Assembly: GCA_017620025.1 (NCBI GenBank)
Contig: JAFZRF010000017.1
Location: 1 to 64,000 of the forward strand
DNA length: 64,000 nucleotides
Direction of reading: 5' to 3'
Origin: Ruminococcus sp.
GTDB lineage: Bacteria; Bacillota; Clostridia; Oscillospirales; Ruminococcaceae
The position numbers were made by a program, and so were the translations under genes. Numbering within the stretch: the first letter of the stretch is position 1; every line of letters begins with the position of its first letter. Shown here in pieces: positions 1 through 11,091 of the stretch. Under the pieces are notes generated by a model that was given only the letters and a program-made list of their open reading frames with translations, was not told the DNA's origin and did no database searches.

Positions 1-1793
<1,793 letters not shown>

Positions 1794-1876
1794 ACCTTAT
1801 CTTCAAATCATAAAAACTGCTTTATGAGTACCCGTTTTGATTCCCGGGTCGTTAGTTTTATTCATTTATCCGCCGC

Positions 1877-3877
1877 TTATGCGAGCATTGTTCCCTCCGG
1901 AACGGAATCGTCTACCATGATGACCTTGCAGCCGCAGGCGTTGTTTGTAGCAGCAAGAAGCATTCCCTCGCTGGTAACACCGGTGATACGTGTGGGCTTG
2001 AGGTTCGCAAGAACGATTATCTTCTTGCCGATAAGATCCTCGGGCTTGTAGTAGTGCTTGATGCTTGATACGATCACTCTCTCCTTGAGGCCGTCAAAGA
2101 GTGTCAGCTTGTAGCAGCTGTGTGACTTTCTTATCTCAGCACACTTGAGCACCTTGCATACTCTCAGGTCGAGCTTTGCAAAGTCGTCCATCTCGATCTC
2201 GTCCTTTACAGGCTGTACCGGATCGGGCTCGCCGTATACAACGGTCTCCTCTTCAACTGTTTCCTCAACCTTAGGAGCCTTCTCCTCATCTGTCATGGGA
2301 TAGGAGAAATCAAGAAGCCTTACGTAGCTGTCCCTGTCGATAGCATAGAGGAAGAGATAGAGTCTCGGTCCCTTCTCCTTGCCGAGGAGCAGCTGGTATA
2401 CGCTCTTGAAGAATGCGCCCTGAAGAGTCTTGATATCGGGGTTGTCCTCGCCGTAGATCTTCTTCGGGATAGCATAGAGCTCTGTATTCAGCTCATCGAG
2501 TGTGTACTCGCTGTTCTTGAGGTAGTCGTGGAGCATGGATATCATTTTCTTTCCGTCCTCGGAAAGCTCGTTGTAGATATCCCAGTTGCGGTAAGGCAGA
2601 AGCTTGTTTGCATTCTCGGGTGAGCAGTTCTCGAGCCAGTTCTTTGCGAGGTCGAGACGCTGTGCGAATTCCTCATGCTTGAAGGGCTGGCCGATCTTCT
2701 CGAATACAGTCTCAAGCATCGGCACGTTGAAGTCAACGATGGAGCCGAGCTGTACAAGAAGTCCCATAGGAACTGTCTTTATCTTCTTGTCTGTCAGCAG
2801 GCAGTACTCAACGATCGACTTTGTTCTCTCGTCAGCCTCGCCGCTGATGTACTGGTTGTACTGCTTGTCGAACTCAAAGTACTGACGAAGGATTCCGTCA
2901 TCGAAGCAGAAGTCAAATGCCTTGTTGGGCTCAACCTTGGAATACAGCCACAGGATGACCTCAGGCTGATAGATCTTGAGAAGTGCATCGGGTGTGAGGT
3001 TGAGACCGGAGGAACCGGACATCTTTCCTGTTGTGCCCTTGATGCCGATGAACTCGTAGCCCTTGAACATAGGAGCCTTGATGCCGAATATCTTCTCTGC
3101 GATAACACGGCTTGTATCATATGAACCGCCGGGAGCAGCGTGATCCTTTCCGCCGGGCTCGAAGTCTACGCCCTCGAACATCCAGCGCATAGGCCAGTCT
3201 ATCTTCCACGCGAGCTTGCAGTTGGTATCCTTTGTGAAATCGAAGTCACCGCAGTGACCGCACTTGCACTCGAACTTTGCGGTATGTGAAGCGTCATCGT
3301 AGGAAACTATCTTTGTGGTATCCCTGCCGCACTCGGAGCAGTAGATGGATACGGGATAGTAAGCCTCTCTTTCGCCCTCCTGAGCATCCTGTGTACGGAA
3401 GCTGTCGAGGATATCGAAGATCTCGCCCCTCTTGTCGAGAGCTGTGAGTACGTGCTGACGGTATGCGCCGCTGCGGTACATCTCGGCCTGATGACGGTAC
3501 TCCATCTTTATGCCGAACTTCTCTATTGCAGCCTCGAACTCCTTCTCGAAGTACTGAGCATAGGTCTTCTCCTCCGTGCCGAAGGGGTTAGGTACGTCAA
3601 CGTAGGGTCTGCCGATATGCTCCTCGAAGCCTGTTGTTATCTTCTCAACGTTCTTGGGCACCTTGCGGAGACGGTCGAACTCATCCCATGAGAACAGCAG
3701 CTTTGCTTTCTTTCCTGCCTTCTGAAGTGCCTCTGTAACGAACAGAGATGTAGCTATATCTCTGAAGTTTCCGATATGTATTGAACCGGAAGGACTGATT
3801 CCGGCGGCGCAGACATACTCCTCCTTGTCAGGGTTGCTGCGAATAAGCTCTTCTGCTATCTTTTCTGCCCAATGCAT
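1877..3877 (-). CDS. lysK: lysine-tRNA ligase, class I, with C-terminal tRNA-binding domain
   Basis: Charges tRNA-Lys with lysine. The fold is class I (archaeal/spirochaete type) rather than the common bacterial class II LysS: HIGH-type motif HIGN at residues 34-37, KMSGS near 285, and the family stretch around FEPGGKDHAAPGGSYDTSR. A Cys cluster near 180-215 (CSECG ... CKCGHCG) suggests bound zinc. The usual class I enzyme is about 520-530 aa; this one is 666 aa. The extra part from about residue 565 (MDDFAKLDLRVCKVLKCAEI ... SEGMLLAA) is an EMAP-II/Trbp111-like OB-fold tRNA-binding domain, as found at the C terminus of many MetRS. Its own strong promoter lies at 3944-3972. Annotation pipelines may confuse it with metG because of the tail. 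Confidence 0.93.
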   Translation of the reverse strand: MHWAEKIAEELIRSNPDKEEYVCAAGISPSGSIHIGNFRDIATSLFVTEALQKAGKKAKLLFSWDEFDRLRKVPKNVEKITTGFEEHIGRPYVDVPNPFGTEEKTYAQYFEKEFEAAIEKFGIKMEYRHQAEMYRSGAYRQHVLTALDKRGEIFDILDSFRTQDAQEGEREAYYPVSIYCSECGRDTTKIVSYDDASHTAKFECKCGHCGDFDFTKDTNCKLAWKIDWPMRWMFEGVDFEPGGKDHAAPGGSYDTSRVIAEKIFGIKAPMFKGYEFIGIKGTTGKMSGSSGLNLTPDALLKIYQPEVILWLYSKVEPNKAFDFCFDDGILRQYFEFDKQYNQYISGEADERTKSIVEYCLLTDKKIKTVPMGLLVQLGSIVDFNVPMLETVFEKIGQPFKHEEFAQRLDLAKNWLENCSPENANKLLPYRNWDIYNELSEDGKKMISMLHDYLKNSEYTLDELNTELYAIPKKIYGEDNPDIKTLQGAFFKSVYQLLLGKEKGPRLYLFLYAIDRDSYVRLLDFSYPMTDEEKAPKVEETVEEETVVYGEPDPVQPVKDEIEMDDFAKLDLRVCKVLKCAEIRKSHSCYKLTLFDGLKERVIVSSIKHYYKPEDLIGKKIIVLANLKPTRITGVTSEGMLLAATNNACGCKVIMVDDSVPEGTMLA

Positions 3878-3909
3878 TCTATCTACTCCTTAAATACTTG
3901 ATTGTTTTT

Positions 3910-3930
3910 CTGTCCGGTATCGCCGGACAG
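3910..3930 (-). promoter_or_regulatory. 5'UTR hairpin ahead of lysK
   Basis: CTGTCCGG and CCGGACAG form an 8-bp stem with a 5-nt loop between the promoter and the RBS. On the minus strand an A-rich stretch follows, not a T-run, so it is more likely a leader structure than a terminator. Confidence 0.4.
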
Positions 3931-3943
3931 GTCGCTATTTGCC

Positions 3944-3972
3944 ATTATACCATAAAATACAGTCACTGTCAA
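3944..3972 (-). promoter_or_regulatory. promoter of lysK
   Basis: On the minus strand TTGACA (3972-3967), a 17-nt spacer and TATAAT (3949-3944): a consensus sigma-A promoter. Confidence 0.8.
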
Positions 3973-4034
3973 GGTCTCAGACAGGGGACGGTGAAAATTT
4001 GATCACTGCCTCTCAATTGTACCTTCCCGCAAAG

Positions 4035-4210
4035 TTTGGGATTCTAAAGGGACTGCGTCCCTTTAGCGGAGTCCAGAGGCAGAGCCTCTGGCAGGGTGCG
4101 GGACAGAGTCCCGCATTTAGCCGCAGGGCGCTTCGCAAGGGGTGAATTCCAAAACAGTCCGGGGGACTGTTTGGGAAGAGGGGATGCCTTGCAAGTGAAG
4201 GCGTCCCCTG
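4035..4210 (+). repeat. stem-loop-array intergenic repeat, copy A (full length)
   Basis: Fills most of the 404-bp gap between lysK and the kinase gene. It is a chain of stem-loops: CTAAAGGGAC-tgc-GTCCCTTTAG (4044-4066), CCAGAGGC-aga-GCCTCTGG (4073-4091), GCGGGAC-aga-GTCCCGC (4098-4114), ACAGTCC-ggg-GGACTGT (4154-4170) and GGGGATGCCTT/AAGGCGTCCCC (4180-4208). Related copies lie at 9561, 15795 and 39543. No convincing ORF is present. Confidence 0.85.
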
Positions 4211-4281
4211 ATACAGCTATCGTTACAGATATACCGAAATGACCGCTCCCTGAGGAACGGTCATTATATATCATTTCTATA

Positions 4282-5499
4282 TCATGCCAGTTTTACAACA
4301 AGTGTTACGCTGAAGCAGCCGTCTTCTATATCCGCATAGATATCGCCGTTCATCATCGTCATCAGCTTCCGGCAGATGAAAAGTCCGAGACCGCTGCCCT
4401 TTACGCCGTTTGAGTTGCTGCCCCTGCGGAAGCTGCCGAAGATATCCGTCAGCTCCTCCTCGCCGAGTGTACAGCCTGTATTCGTTACCGTGATAAGTTT
4501 ACAGCCGTCCTGCTGATCAAAGCTTAGGGATATGCGCTTTCCGTCGCCGTACTTTATCGCATTCTCGATCAGGTTCTGCAGGCATTCCGCAAGCCTGTCC
4601 GGATCGCAGGAAAGGAGCGAATCACTGTACTCGCCTATCTTCAGCTCCGTGCCTGATATTGCCAGCTGAGCGGCATATCTCTCGTAGATCTTCGTAACTA
4701 TACGGCTGAGGAACTCCTCCCCCATGCTCACCTCGAAGGTCATGAAATCCTCGCCTGCTGCCTTGGTTATCTGACTTACGAAGCTCTCTATCTCATCGGC
4801 GTGGCGGTTGATACTCTCCGCTGCCTCACGGCGCTTGTCCTCGTCTTTGTAGAGTCCCCTTGCGAGTGCCCTTGAATTCAGCTTTATCGCCGAGAGGGGA
4901 GTCTTGATATCATGTGAGAGCGAAAGCAGCAGCATCTTCTTGTCACGCTGCATCTCAAGCTCATGCTCCCTGTCCTTCTCGATGCTCTCACGGAGAAGAT
5001 TCACGCCCCAGGTGAATTTTCCGAAGAACCTGCCCTTCTCCTCAGGGATAGGCACTGCAAGATTGCCTTTTGCAAGCTCCTGAGGAACGCTGTTTATCCT
5101 TCCGAAGGGTACGATGAGATGTCTGTAGAAATAAAGGAGCATCCCCGAAACAAGCAGCAGGACTACGGCTATGAATACGCTCGCTATCACCAGTACACGC
5201 CGGCTGTTGTCAAGCCTGTACTCGACACGGTAATAACTGCCGCCGGCTTCTATTATAAGGTACTGGCTGTCCGTATCATAGAGCTCGCTGCCGGTACCGC
5301 CGTATACTCCCGTAAGATGCGGATATCTGCTGAGATCATAGGTGCCGGTATCATTTATCTCATCGGCAAGGCGCTTGGCCTCCACACGGTAGATACCCGC
5401 CGGATCCTTCCTGGCGTTTAAAAGCATCAGCTCTGCAGCAGCTGCTGAAACGAGCAGTATCACTATGAACAGTATACCTATCCTTCTGAAGCTCTTCAT
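4282..5499 (-). CDS. sensor histidine kinase
   Basis: Membrane sensor kinase of 405 aa and partner of the response regulator overlapping its start. Two TM helices (about 7-27 and 103-127) flank a short external domain of about 75 aa. A HAMP-like linker, the H-box LSLSHDIKTPLSAI (His196), the N-box NLIENAIKYGD and the G-box GSGLGLFIC follow, so the catalytic parts are intact. The 4-nt ATGA overlap with the regulator implies translational coupling. With the ABC ATPase and permease upstream it forms a four-gene module resembling Bce-type peptide-antibiotic sensing and resistance systems; the ligand is unknown. Confidence 0.93.
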   Translation of the reverse strand: MKSFRRIGILFIVILLVSAAAAELMLLNARKDPAGIYRVEAKRLADEINDTGTYDLSRYPHLTGVYGGTGSELYDTDSQYLIIEAGGSYYRVEYRLDNSRRVLVIASVFIAVVLLLVSGMLLYFYRHLIVPFGRINSVPQELAKGNLAVPIPEEKGRFFGKFTWGVNLLRESIEKDREHELEMQRDKKMLLLSLSHDIKTPLSAIKLNSRALARGLYKDEDKRREAAESINRHADEIESFVSQITKAAGEDFMTFEVSMGEEFLSRIVTKIYERYAAQLAISGTELKIGEYSDSLLSCDPDRLAECLQNLIENAIKYGDGKRISLSFDQQDGCKLITVTNTGCTLGEEELTDIFGSFRRGSNSNGVKGSGLGLFICRKLMTMMNGDIYADIEDGCFSVTLVVKLA

Positions 5500-6158
5500 A
5501 CGTACTTGAAGCCCACTCCCCAGACTGTCACAAGGCGCTTTGCATTCTTCGGATCATCGCCCAGCTTTGCACGGAGACGGTTGATGTGCACGTGCAGGGT
5601 CTGCATCTCGGATTCGCTGTCGCTGCCCCATATCGTACTGAAAAGGTACTGCTTCTTCATTACCTTTCCCCTGTTGCTTATAAGGAGTGCAAGAAGATCG
5701 AACTCCTTTGAGGTGAGCTCCGCTTCCTTTCCGTCAATGACCGCAGTCCTGTCGGCAAGGTTGAGCTCCACGCCGTCAGCCGTAAGTATCTCACGCTGAT
5801 ACCGGCGCCGGAATATGCCCTTTATCTTGGCTATGAGGATATCTATGTCGTAGGGCTTCTCAATGTAGTCATCTGCGCCGAGGTCAAGGCCGTTTATCTT
5901 GTCGTCCTTGTCGGTGCGGCAGCTGACTATGAGTATAGGAGTATCCGTATCCTCCCTGAGCTTTGAGCATACCGCAAAGCCGTCCATGCCCGGAAGATTG
6001 ATATCGAGCACCACCAGCTTTGCGCCGTATTTCTCAAAGAGCTCGAGCGCACGCTCTCCGCTCTCGACTGCCGTGACTGTATACCCCTCGTCACGGAGAA
6101 AGTCGGTAAGCAGCGCCGCAAGCTCTGTATTATCTTCAACTATCAGTATATCTGTCAT
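5496..6158 (-). CDS. OmpR-family response regulator
   Basis: DNA-binding response regulator of 220 aa. The receiver domain has Asp52 in VVLDINLPGMDG, the acidic pair ED at residues 8-9 and the conserved Lys in YIEKPYD. The C-terminal winged helix (about 125-220) ends in the usual TVWGVGFKYV. It is phosphorylated by the overlapping kinase and probably controls the upstream ABC transporter genes. RBS GGCGGTGA; a TTGCGC-17-TAGAAT promoter candidate lies in the 77-bp gap before it, so it may also be transcribed separately from the transporter. Confidence 0.94.
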   Translation of the reverse strand: MTDILIVEDNTELAALLTDFLRDEGYTVTAVESGERALELFEKYGAKLVVLDINLPGMDGFAVCSKLREDTDTPILIVSCRTDKDDKINGLDLGADDYIEKPYDIDILIAKIKGIFRRRYQREILTADGVELNLADRTAVIDGKEAELTSKEFDLLALLISNRGKVMKKQYLFSTIWGSDSESEMQTLHVHINRLRAKLGDDPKNAKRLVTVWGVGFKYV

Positions 6159-6235
6159 AATATCACCGCCTGATACTATTCTATCACATATGCCGTGTCA
6201 GCGCAATACCCCAATATCATTACCGCTGCTGCTTT

Positions 6236-7006
6236 TTACCATCCCTGCTCCATGAGCCAGTTGTTCAGTTCCCTTTCACGGTCACGGAGCTCCTTGTCAC
6301 CGCCGCCGAAATGTCCCATATCCTTTTCGCCGACAATGCCGCCGTCAACAAGGTAGAGCACCCTGCTGCATTTTGCGGCGACCTTCGGGTCATGCGTCAC
6401 GCACATAACGGTAGTTCCGTCGTTGTTGAGCGAGAGCAGCTCCTTCATCACCTCATCGGAGCTTGAACGGTTGAGAGCGCCTGTGGGCTCGTCGGCAAAT
6501 ATCATCTTCGGGGAGTTTATCATGCTGCGGCATATGCAGGCTCTCTGCAGCTGTCCGCCGGAGACCTCGTTGATATCGTTCCCGCCGACGTCCGCAATAC
6601 CGAGACGGCGCATGAGAGCCCTGCCCCTCTCCTCAGTCTGTCTGCGGCTCTCCTTGTTCTTCTTTGACTTTACCGCCGGGAGTATGATGTTATCGAGCAC
6701 GGAGAGGTTCTTCATCATGTACATCTGCTGGAAGATAAAGCCCATCTCGTCAAGACGAAGCCTTGCAAGCTCCTTGTCCCTGAGCTTTGCAGTCTCCTTT
6801 CCGTTGAAGACTACATTGCCTGCCGTAACCCTGTCCATACCGGATACACAGTAGAGCAGAGTGGATTTTCCTGAGCCTGACGGTCCCATTACTGCGACCA
6901 TCTCGCCCTCCTCGACTGTGAGGTCGATATTCTTCAGAACGTTGTTCTGTCTCTTGTTTACTATATAGGTCTTGCAGAGACCATTTGCCTGTAATACTGT
7001 ACACAT
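6236..7006 (-). CDS. ABC transporter ATP-binding protein (MacB/Bce type)
   Basis: ATPase of 256 aa powering the adjacent FtsX-type permease. Walker A is GPSGSGKST (41-49), the signature is VSGGQLQRA (about 149), and Walker B is MIFADEPTGA with the downstream H-loop CVTHDPKVAAKC. RBS AGGAGG is 8 nt before the ATG. The gene begins 15 nt after the permease stop. The family usually exports or removes peptides or lipids rather than importing nutrients. Confidence 0.94.
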   Translation of the reverse strand: MCTVLQANGLCKTYIVNKRQNNVLKNIDLTVEEGEMVAVMGPSGSGKSTLLYCVSGMDRVTAGNVVFNGKETAKLRDKELARLRLDEMGFIFQQMYMMKNLSVLDNIILPAVKSKKNKESRRQTEERGRALMRRLGIADVGGNDINEVSGGQLQRACICRSMINSPKMIFADEPTGALNRSSSDEVMKELLSLNNDGTTVMCVTHDPKVAAKCSRVLYLVDGGIVGEKDMGHFGGGDKELRDRERELNNWLMEQGW

Positions 7007-7021
7007 ATCATTATCCTCCTG

Positions 7022-9370
7022 TTATTCTATGCCGGCTGCATCTGCCGACTTTATCGTTCTTGTGTAGAGTGAGGTCAGGAATGAACCTATGACCGTTACG
7101 CCTATGAGTATCGCCGGTGCTATGAGCAGCACCTCTGCCGGATCGAAGGCGCATCTTATGCCGGAAACATCGCCGATAAGGAGACATATCCTGTTCATCA
7201 GGAAATCACTTACCGGAGAGAGCAGCGCAGTTGCGAGCAGGCAGGCAAGTATCGATACGATCACGAATCTGAGCGTGTGCTGTCCGATGACAGTGCCGTT
7301 GGATATTCCGACCGCCTTCATAAGTGCTATCTCGCTCTTCTCCCTTGAGATGAAGGAGCGCTCCATGAGTATAACTATCATCACGGTAACGATAACGGTT
7401 ATTATCATCATCAGTCTCTTGATAGTGGTCAGTGTATCCGATACCTCTGTCATCGTCTTTACGAAGTCAGCTGAGGAGTACACCTTCTTGCTGCCGGTGG
7501 CTTCCTTTATCTTTTCGATATAGCCGTTTACAGTATCCTTGTCCGGATCACCGTCAAAGCGTATCTGTACACCTACAGATCCGGTGGGTGCAGCCTCTCC
7601 GAAATCAAAATCCCTGTAGAGGAAAGCAGAGTCTGACGCAAATGCCGAATACCTTCCTGTGATGATGAAATCGTATTTCTTGCCGCCCATATCGGCAGTT
7701 ACCCTGTCGCCGATCTGAGCATCAAGATGATTCATTGCGCTTATCGTCATTGCTATCTCGTCATTCTTCTGCGGAGCACTGCCCTCGTCGATACGAATCT
7801 GGAAATCATCTGCGCCCTTTATTGCCGAATAGTTTATCTTTACCTTCTTATCCCCGTGTACGGTCTCGCCGTTCTTCATGACTGTCATCGAGCATTTTCC
7901 CGGGATACCGTTGTCGGCAAGCATCCTGTTATTCTCATCGATGATATCCGTATACGTTCTCTGACCTGACATCATCTCTGTCAGCATCTCGGTATCAAGG
8001 ATATGAGCCTGACAATCCGGTACCTCGAACAGCCACAGCAGCTTATCGCTGCTGAGCGTCTGCGCAAAGTTGGACATAAGAGTTATCAGGAGAAGGCAGA
8101 GTGTGAATATGACTGTGATGATGCCGAATCGTTTAGGAGCACTAAGCACATCATTGACAGAGAGGAACCCGGTGGCAGGGAGCTTTGAACGTCCGAGCCT
8201 GAGACCGCTCTTCTTTTTGAAGCGCTCGCCTGTCTCGCCGTTCCTTACTGCGTCTATGGGAGAAAGCTTCTTTACGCTGTGTGTACAGCCGTAGCAGAAC
8301 AGAAGTATGATGACTACTACCGCAGCAACGCTCAGAAGTCCCATGGCAGGACCGTTCTCACTTCCGAGCACCATATTCTCCGATACTGTCTTCATCATTG
8401 CAGCTGTCAGCGGTATCGAACAGATGAATCCGACTGCCGCACCGAGCAGCGAGAGTGCAAGATACTTTATAATATAGAGACTTCGTATACTGCCGTTGCC
8501 TATGCCGACTGCCTTCATAACGCCGATCTCACGGAATTCCTCACTGATCGTGAATCCGATGGTGAATCTGAGCACCACGAATGCGGTTATCATGAGCAGT
8601 ATGCTTATCGTAAGCATGATATAGGCGGCAAACATATCGTAGAGATATATCTTTTTATTTTCATCTCTTCCGAAAACATTTACGTTCTCAACACCTTTTA
8701 CAAGATCCTCTACCTTGTCAGTATCCGTTGTATGAACATAGGTATAGCTTATCGGCATCATGCCTGCCGCTTCATCGCTTTTGAAGCATTCGTAATCCTC
8801 CGAATCCAGGAGAATGTACGGGCTTGAAGTTGAATCATTGCCGAACAGTGCTCCCTTTAATCTGCCGGCATATCTGAGCCTCAGAGTCGTTTCTCCCAGG
8901 GTGAACTCCACATAGTCCCCTGCGCTGATATCCAGATCCTTAGTGAATACCTTTGTAGCATAGAAGCTGCCCTTTTCAACGTCCCTGATCATTTCGTTTT
9001 CCTCGTTGAAGTAATTGATACCCATTTCCTTTTCCGAAACTCCGACAAGGATTCCGATGAAATTATCCAGTTTCCTGCCGTTATACTCACAGCAGGCCGA
9101 ATCGGGAAATATGAGCCAGTGCTCTGTCTTTGCTTCCGATACACCCGGCAGATCGGCGATCTTTTCTTCAAGATCGTTCTCGCCCTCGATATACACCATT
9201 GCTTCGGGAACTCCCGCAGCATCAAAGTAATGCTCGATACCGCCCGTAACAGCGATTATGTTGTTGACTGCCGCCGCTGCAAACATCGAGCAGAGTATGA
9301 TAAACAGCAGCAGTATTATGTTCATGGTCTTTTTACGTTTAAGGTCTTTTTTCAGTATCCTCCAGAACAT
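7022..9370 (-). CDS. ABC transporter permease, FtsX domains
   Basis: Permease of 782 aa with an N-terminal TM helix, a large external domain, three TM helices in an FtsX domain (about 255-370), a fourth helix, a second external domain, and a second FtsX domain at the C terminus (about 660-780). It pairs with the ATPase downstream. The start at ATG 9370 is chosen over an in-frame ATG 18 nt upstream because AGAGGGA sits directly before it. First gene of the permease-ATPase-regulator-kinase module. The substrate cannot be read from the sequence; MacB/BceB-type mechanotransmission is the closest model. Confidence 0.9.
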   Translation of the reverse strand: MFWRILKKDLKRKKTMNIILLLFIILCSMFAAAAVNNIIAVTGGIEHYFDAAGVPEAMVYIEGENDLEEKIADLPGVSEAKTEHWLIFPDSACCEYNGRKLDNFIGILVGVSEKEMGINYFNEENEMIRDVEKGSFYATKVFTKDLDISAGDYVEFTLGETTLRLRYAGRLKGALFGNDSTSSPYILLDSEDYECFKSDEAAGMMPISYTYVHTTDTDKVEDLVKGVENVNVFGRDENKKIYLYDMFAAYIMLTISILLMITAFVVLRFTIGFTISEEFREIGVMKAVGIGNGSIRSLYIIKYLALSLLGAAVGFICSIPLTAAMMKTVSENMVLGSENGPAMGLLSVAAVVVIILLFCYGCTHSVKKLSPIDAVRNGETGERFKKKSGLRLGRSKLPATGFLSVNDVLSAPKRFGIITVIFTLCLLLITLMSNFAQTLSSDKLLWLFEVPDCQAHILDTEMLTEMMSGQRTYTDIIDENNRMLADNGIPGKCSMTVMKNGETVHGDKKVKINYSAIKGADDFQIRIDEGSAPQKNDEIAMTISAMNHLDAQIGDRVTADMGGKKYDFIITGRYSAFASDSAFLYRDFDFGEAAPTGSVGVQIRFDGDPDKDTVNGYIEKIKEATGSKKVYSSADFVKTMTEVSDTLTTIKRLMMIITVIVTVMIVILMERSFISREKSEIALMKAVGISNGTVIGQHTLRFVIVSILACLLATALLSPVSDFLMNRICLLIGDVSGIRCAFDPAEVLLIAPAILIGVTVIGSFLTSLYTRTIKSADAAGIE

Positions 9371-9560
9371 TTCTGATCCCTCTTTCATGTTGTTATTGAA
9401 ATACCGGGATGACGTCCTTCCCCGTTTCCATGATCTGATTATAACACGGCAATTATTAAAAAGTCTTTAACTTTTTTCCGGACCGAAAAAAAGATATATA
9501 CAGAAAAAACTGCATTACTGAAATGCAGAGTCCGGAGCTGTAAAAATAACTTGGTTTTAT

Positions 9561-9646
9561 CAGGGAACGCCTTCACTTGCAAGGCTTCCCCTCTTCCAAA
9601 ACAGTCCCCCGGACTGTTTGGGAATTCACCCCCTTTAGAATCCCAA
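9561..9646 (-). repeat. stem-loop-array intergenic repeat, copy B (internally deleted)
   Basis: Inverted relative to copy A. It keeps only the terminal hairpin, the ACAGTCC/GGACTGT hairpin and the end 'CCCTTTAGAATCCCA'. The junction TTCACCCCCTTTAG can be made by joining the two CCCCTT words seen about 90 bp apart in copy D. The 350-bp gap 9371-9720 holds this copy, a short CTGCATT hairpin and the radA terminator. Confidence 0.8.
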
Positions 9647-9676
9647 TCTGTTCGCAGAAGTGCGTTTTCTGATAAG

Positions 9677-9706
9677 TAAAAGCCCCGCATTACTGAAATG
9701 CGGGGC
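9677..9706 (-). terminator. terminator of radA
   Basis: A 10-bp stem GCCCCGCATT/AATGCGGGGC with a 5-nt loop, followed on the minus strand by CTTTTAC. Confidence 0.8.
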
Positions 9707-9720
9707 CCGTTATCCTGTAT

Positions 9721-11091
9721 TTATTTAATAAGTGAGAATGCCTGCTTTAGATCCGATACCGGTATTATCTCGATATCATGCTCCTTTGTATCGATTGAGC
9801 GCATCGACTGCTTCGGTACTACGCAGGTGCGGAATCCCATACGCTCTGCTTCATGGATTCGCTGTGAGATATGCGATACCGAACGAACCTCTCCTCCGAG
9901 ACCTATCTCGCCGAATGCAATGAGCTGCTCGTCTATCTGCTTATCCATGACTGCGGAATACAGTGCCATTGCCACAGGAAGGTCTCCTGCCGGCTCATCA
10001 AGACTGAATCCGCCTACTATATTAAGGTATACATCAAGTGTGCTCATGTACAGCCCGAGTCTCTTTTCAAGGACTGCTATTATAATGTACAGACGATTGT
10101 AGTCAAATCCCGTTGCCATACGTCTCGGTGCGGAATAGGATGTCTTTGATGCGAGCGCCTGCACCTCCGCAAGTATCGGACGGGTGCCCTCCATAACACA
10201 GGCAACACAGGTGCCGGATACGTTATGCGGTCTGCCTGCAAGAAGCATCTGTGAAGGGTTTGCGACCTCGGCAAGACCCTTGTCGAGCATCTCGAATACG
10301 CCTATCTCGTTCGTAGAGCCGAAACGGTTCTTGACCGCCCTGAGAAGACGGTAGCTCTGGTGACGCTCTCCCTCAAAGTGGAGGACAGCGTCAACTATAT
10401 GCTCCATGACCTTCGGGCCTGCGATAGCGCCGTCCTTGTTGACATGGCCTACTATTATAACAGGTATCTCCTGGCTCTTTGCAGTGTGCATGAAGAGGTT
10501 GGTACACTCCCTGACCTGTGTAAGGCTTCCGGGACTTGAGGAGATACGGCTTATATTCATCGTCTGTATGGAATCTATTATAGCTATATCCGGTGCGGAG
10601 GAGGCTATGGTGGAGGCTATCGCCTCTGCATCCGTAGCAGTGAGGATGTAGAGATTCTCACTGTCTACGCCGAGTCTCTTTGCACGCAGCTTTATCTGCC
10701 TTGCGGATTCCTCTCCCGATATATACAGCACCGAATGCTCACGGCCGAGATACTGGCATATCTGGAGGAGTATCGTACTCTTTCCTATACCCGGTTCACC
10801 GCCGAGCAGCACAAGCGAGCCCTTTACAATGCCGCCGCCGAGAACTCTGTCAAGCTCGCCGAGGCCTGTCTTGTAGCGGATATCTGCATCGGAGCCGATA
10901 TCGCTCAGCTCCATTATCCTCTGAGAGAGGTCGAGGGCGTTGCTGCCTGAGGCTCTTCCGCCGGCCGGTACGGATTCCGCTATCTCTTCCTCAAAGCTGT
11001 TCCATGCTCCGCAGGAGGGACATTTGCCGTTCCACTTCGGGCTTTCGTATCCGCACTGGTTGCAGGTATATACAAGGCGTGACTTTGCCAT
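9721..11091 (-). CDS. radA: DNA repair protein RadA (Sms)
   Basis: RecA-related DnaB-type helicase that processes recombination intermediates. The 456-aa length is typical. N-terminal zinc finger CNQCGYESPKWNGKCPSCGAW, Walker A GGEPGIGKST, the RadA KNRFGSTNEIG motif, and a Lon-like C-terminal domain with SLDEPAGDLPVAMAL. It starts immediately after the stop codon of the lipoprotein gene, so the two are co-transcribed. Confidence 0.97.
   Translation of the reverse strand: MAKSRLVYTCNQCGYESPKWNGKCPSCGAWNSFEEEIAESVPAGGRASGSNALDLSQRIMELSDIGSDADIRYKTGLGELDRVLGGGIVKGSLVLLGGEPGIGKSTILLQICQYLGREHSVLYISGEESARQIKLRAKRLGVDSENLYILTATDAEAIASTIASSAPDIAIIDSIQTMNISRISSSPGSLTQVRECTNLFMHTAKSQEIPVIIVGHVNKDGAIAGPKVMEHIVDAVLHFEGERHQSYRLLRAVKNRFGSTNEIGVFEMLDKGLAEVANPSQMLLAGRPHNVSGTCVACVMEGTRPILAEVQALASKTSYSAPRRMATGFDYNRLYIIIAVLEKRLGLYMSTLDVYLNIVGGFSLDEPAGDLPVAMALYSAVMDKQIDEQLIAFGEIGLGGEVRSVSHISQRIHEAERMGFRTCVVPKQSMRSIDTKEHDIEIIPVSDLKQAFSLIK

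Noticed and set aside
4044..4274. 76-aa minus-strand ORF in the lysK/kinase gap
   Set aside because: Falls across the stem-loop repeat; similar frames appear in the other copies only where the repeat itself is conserved.
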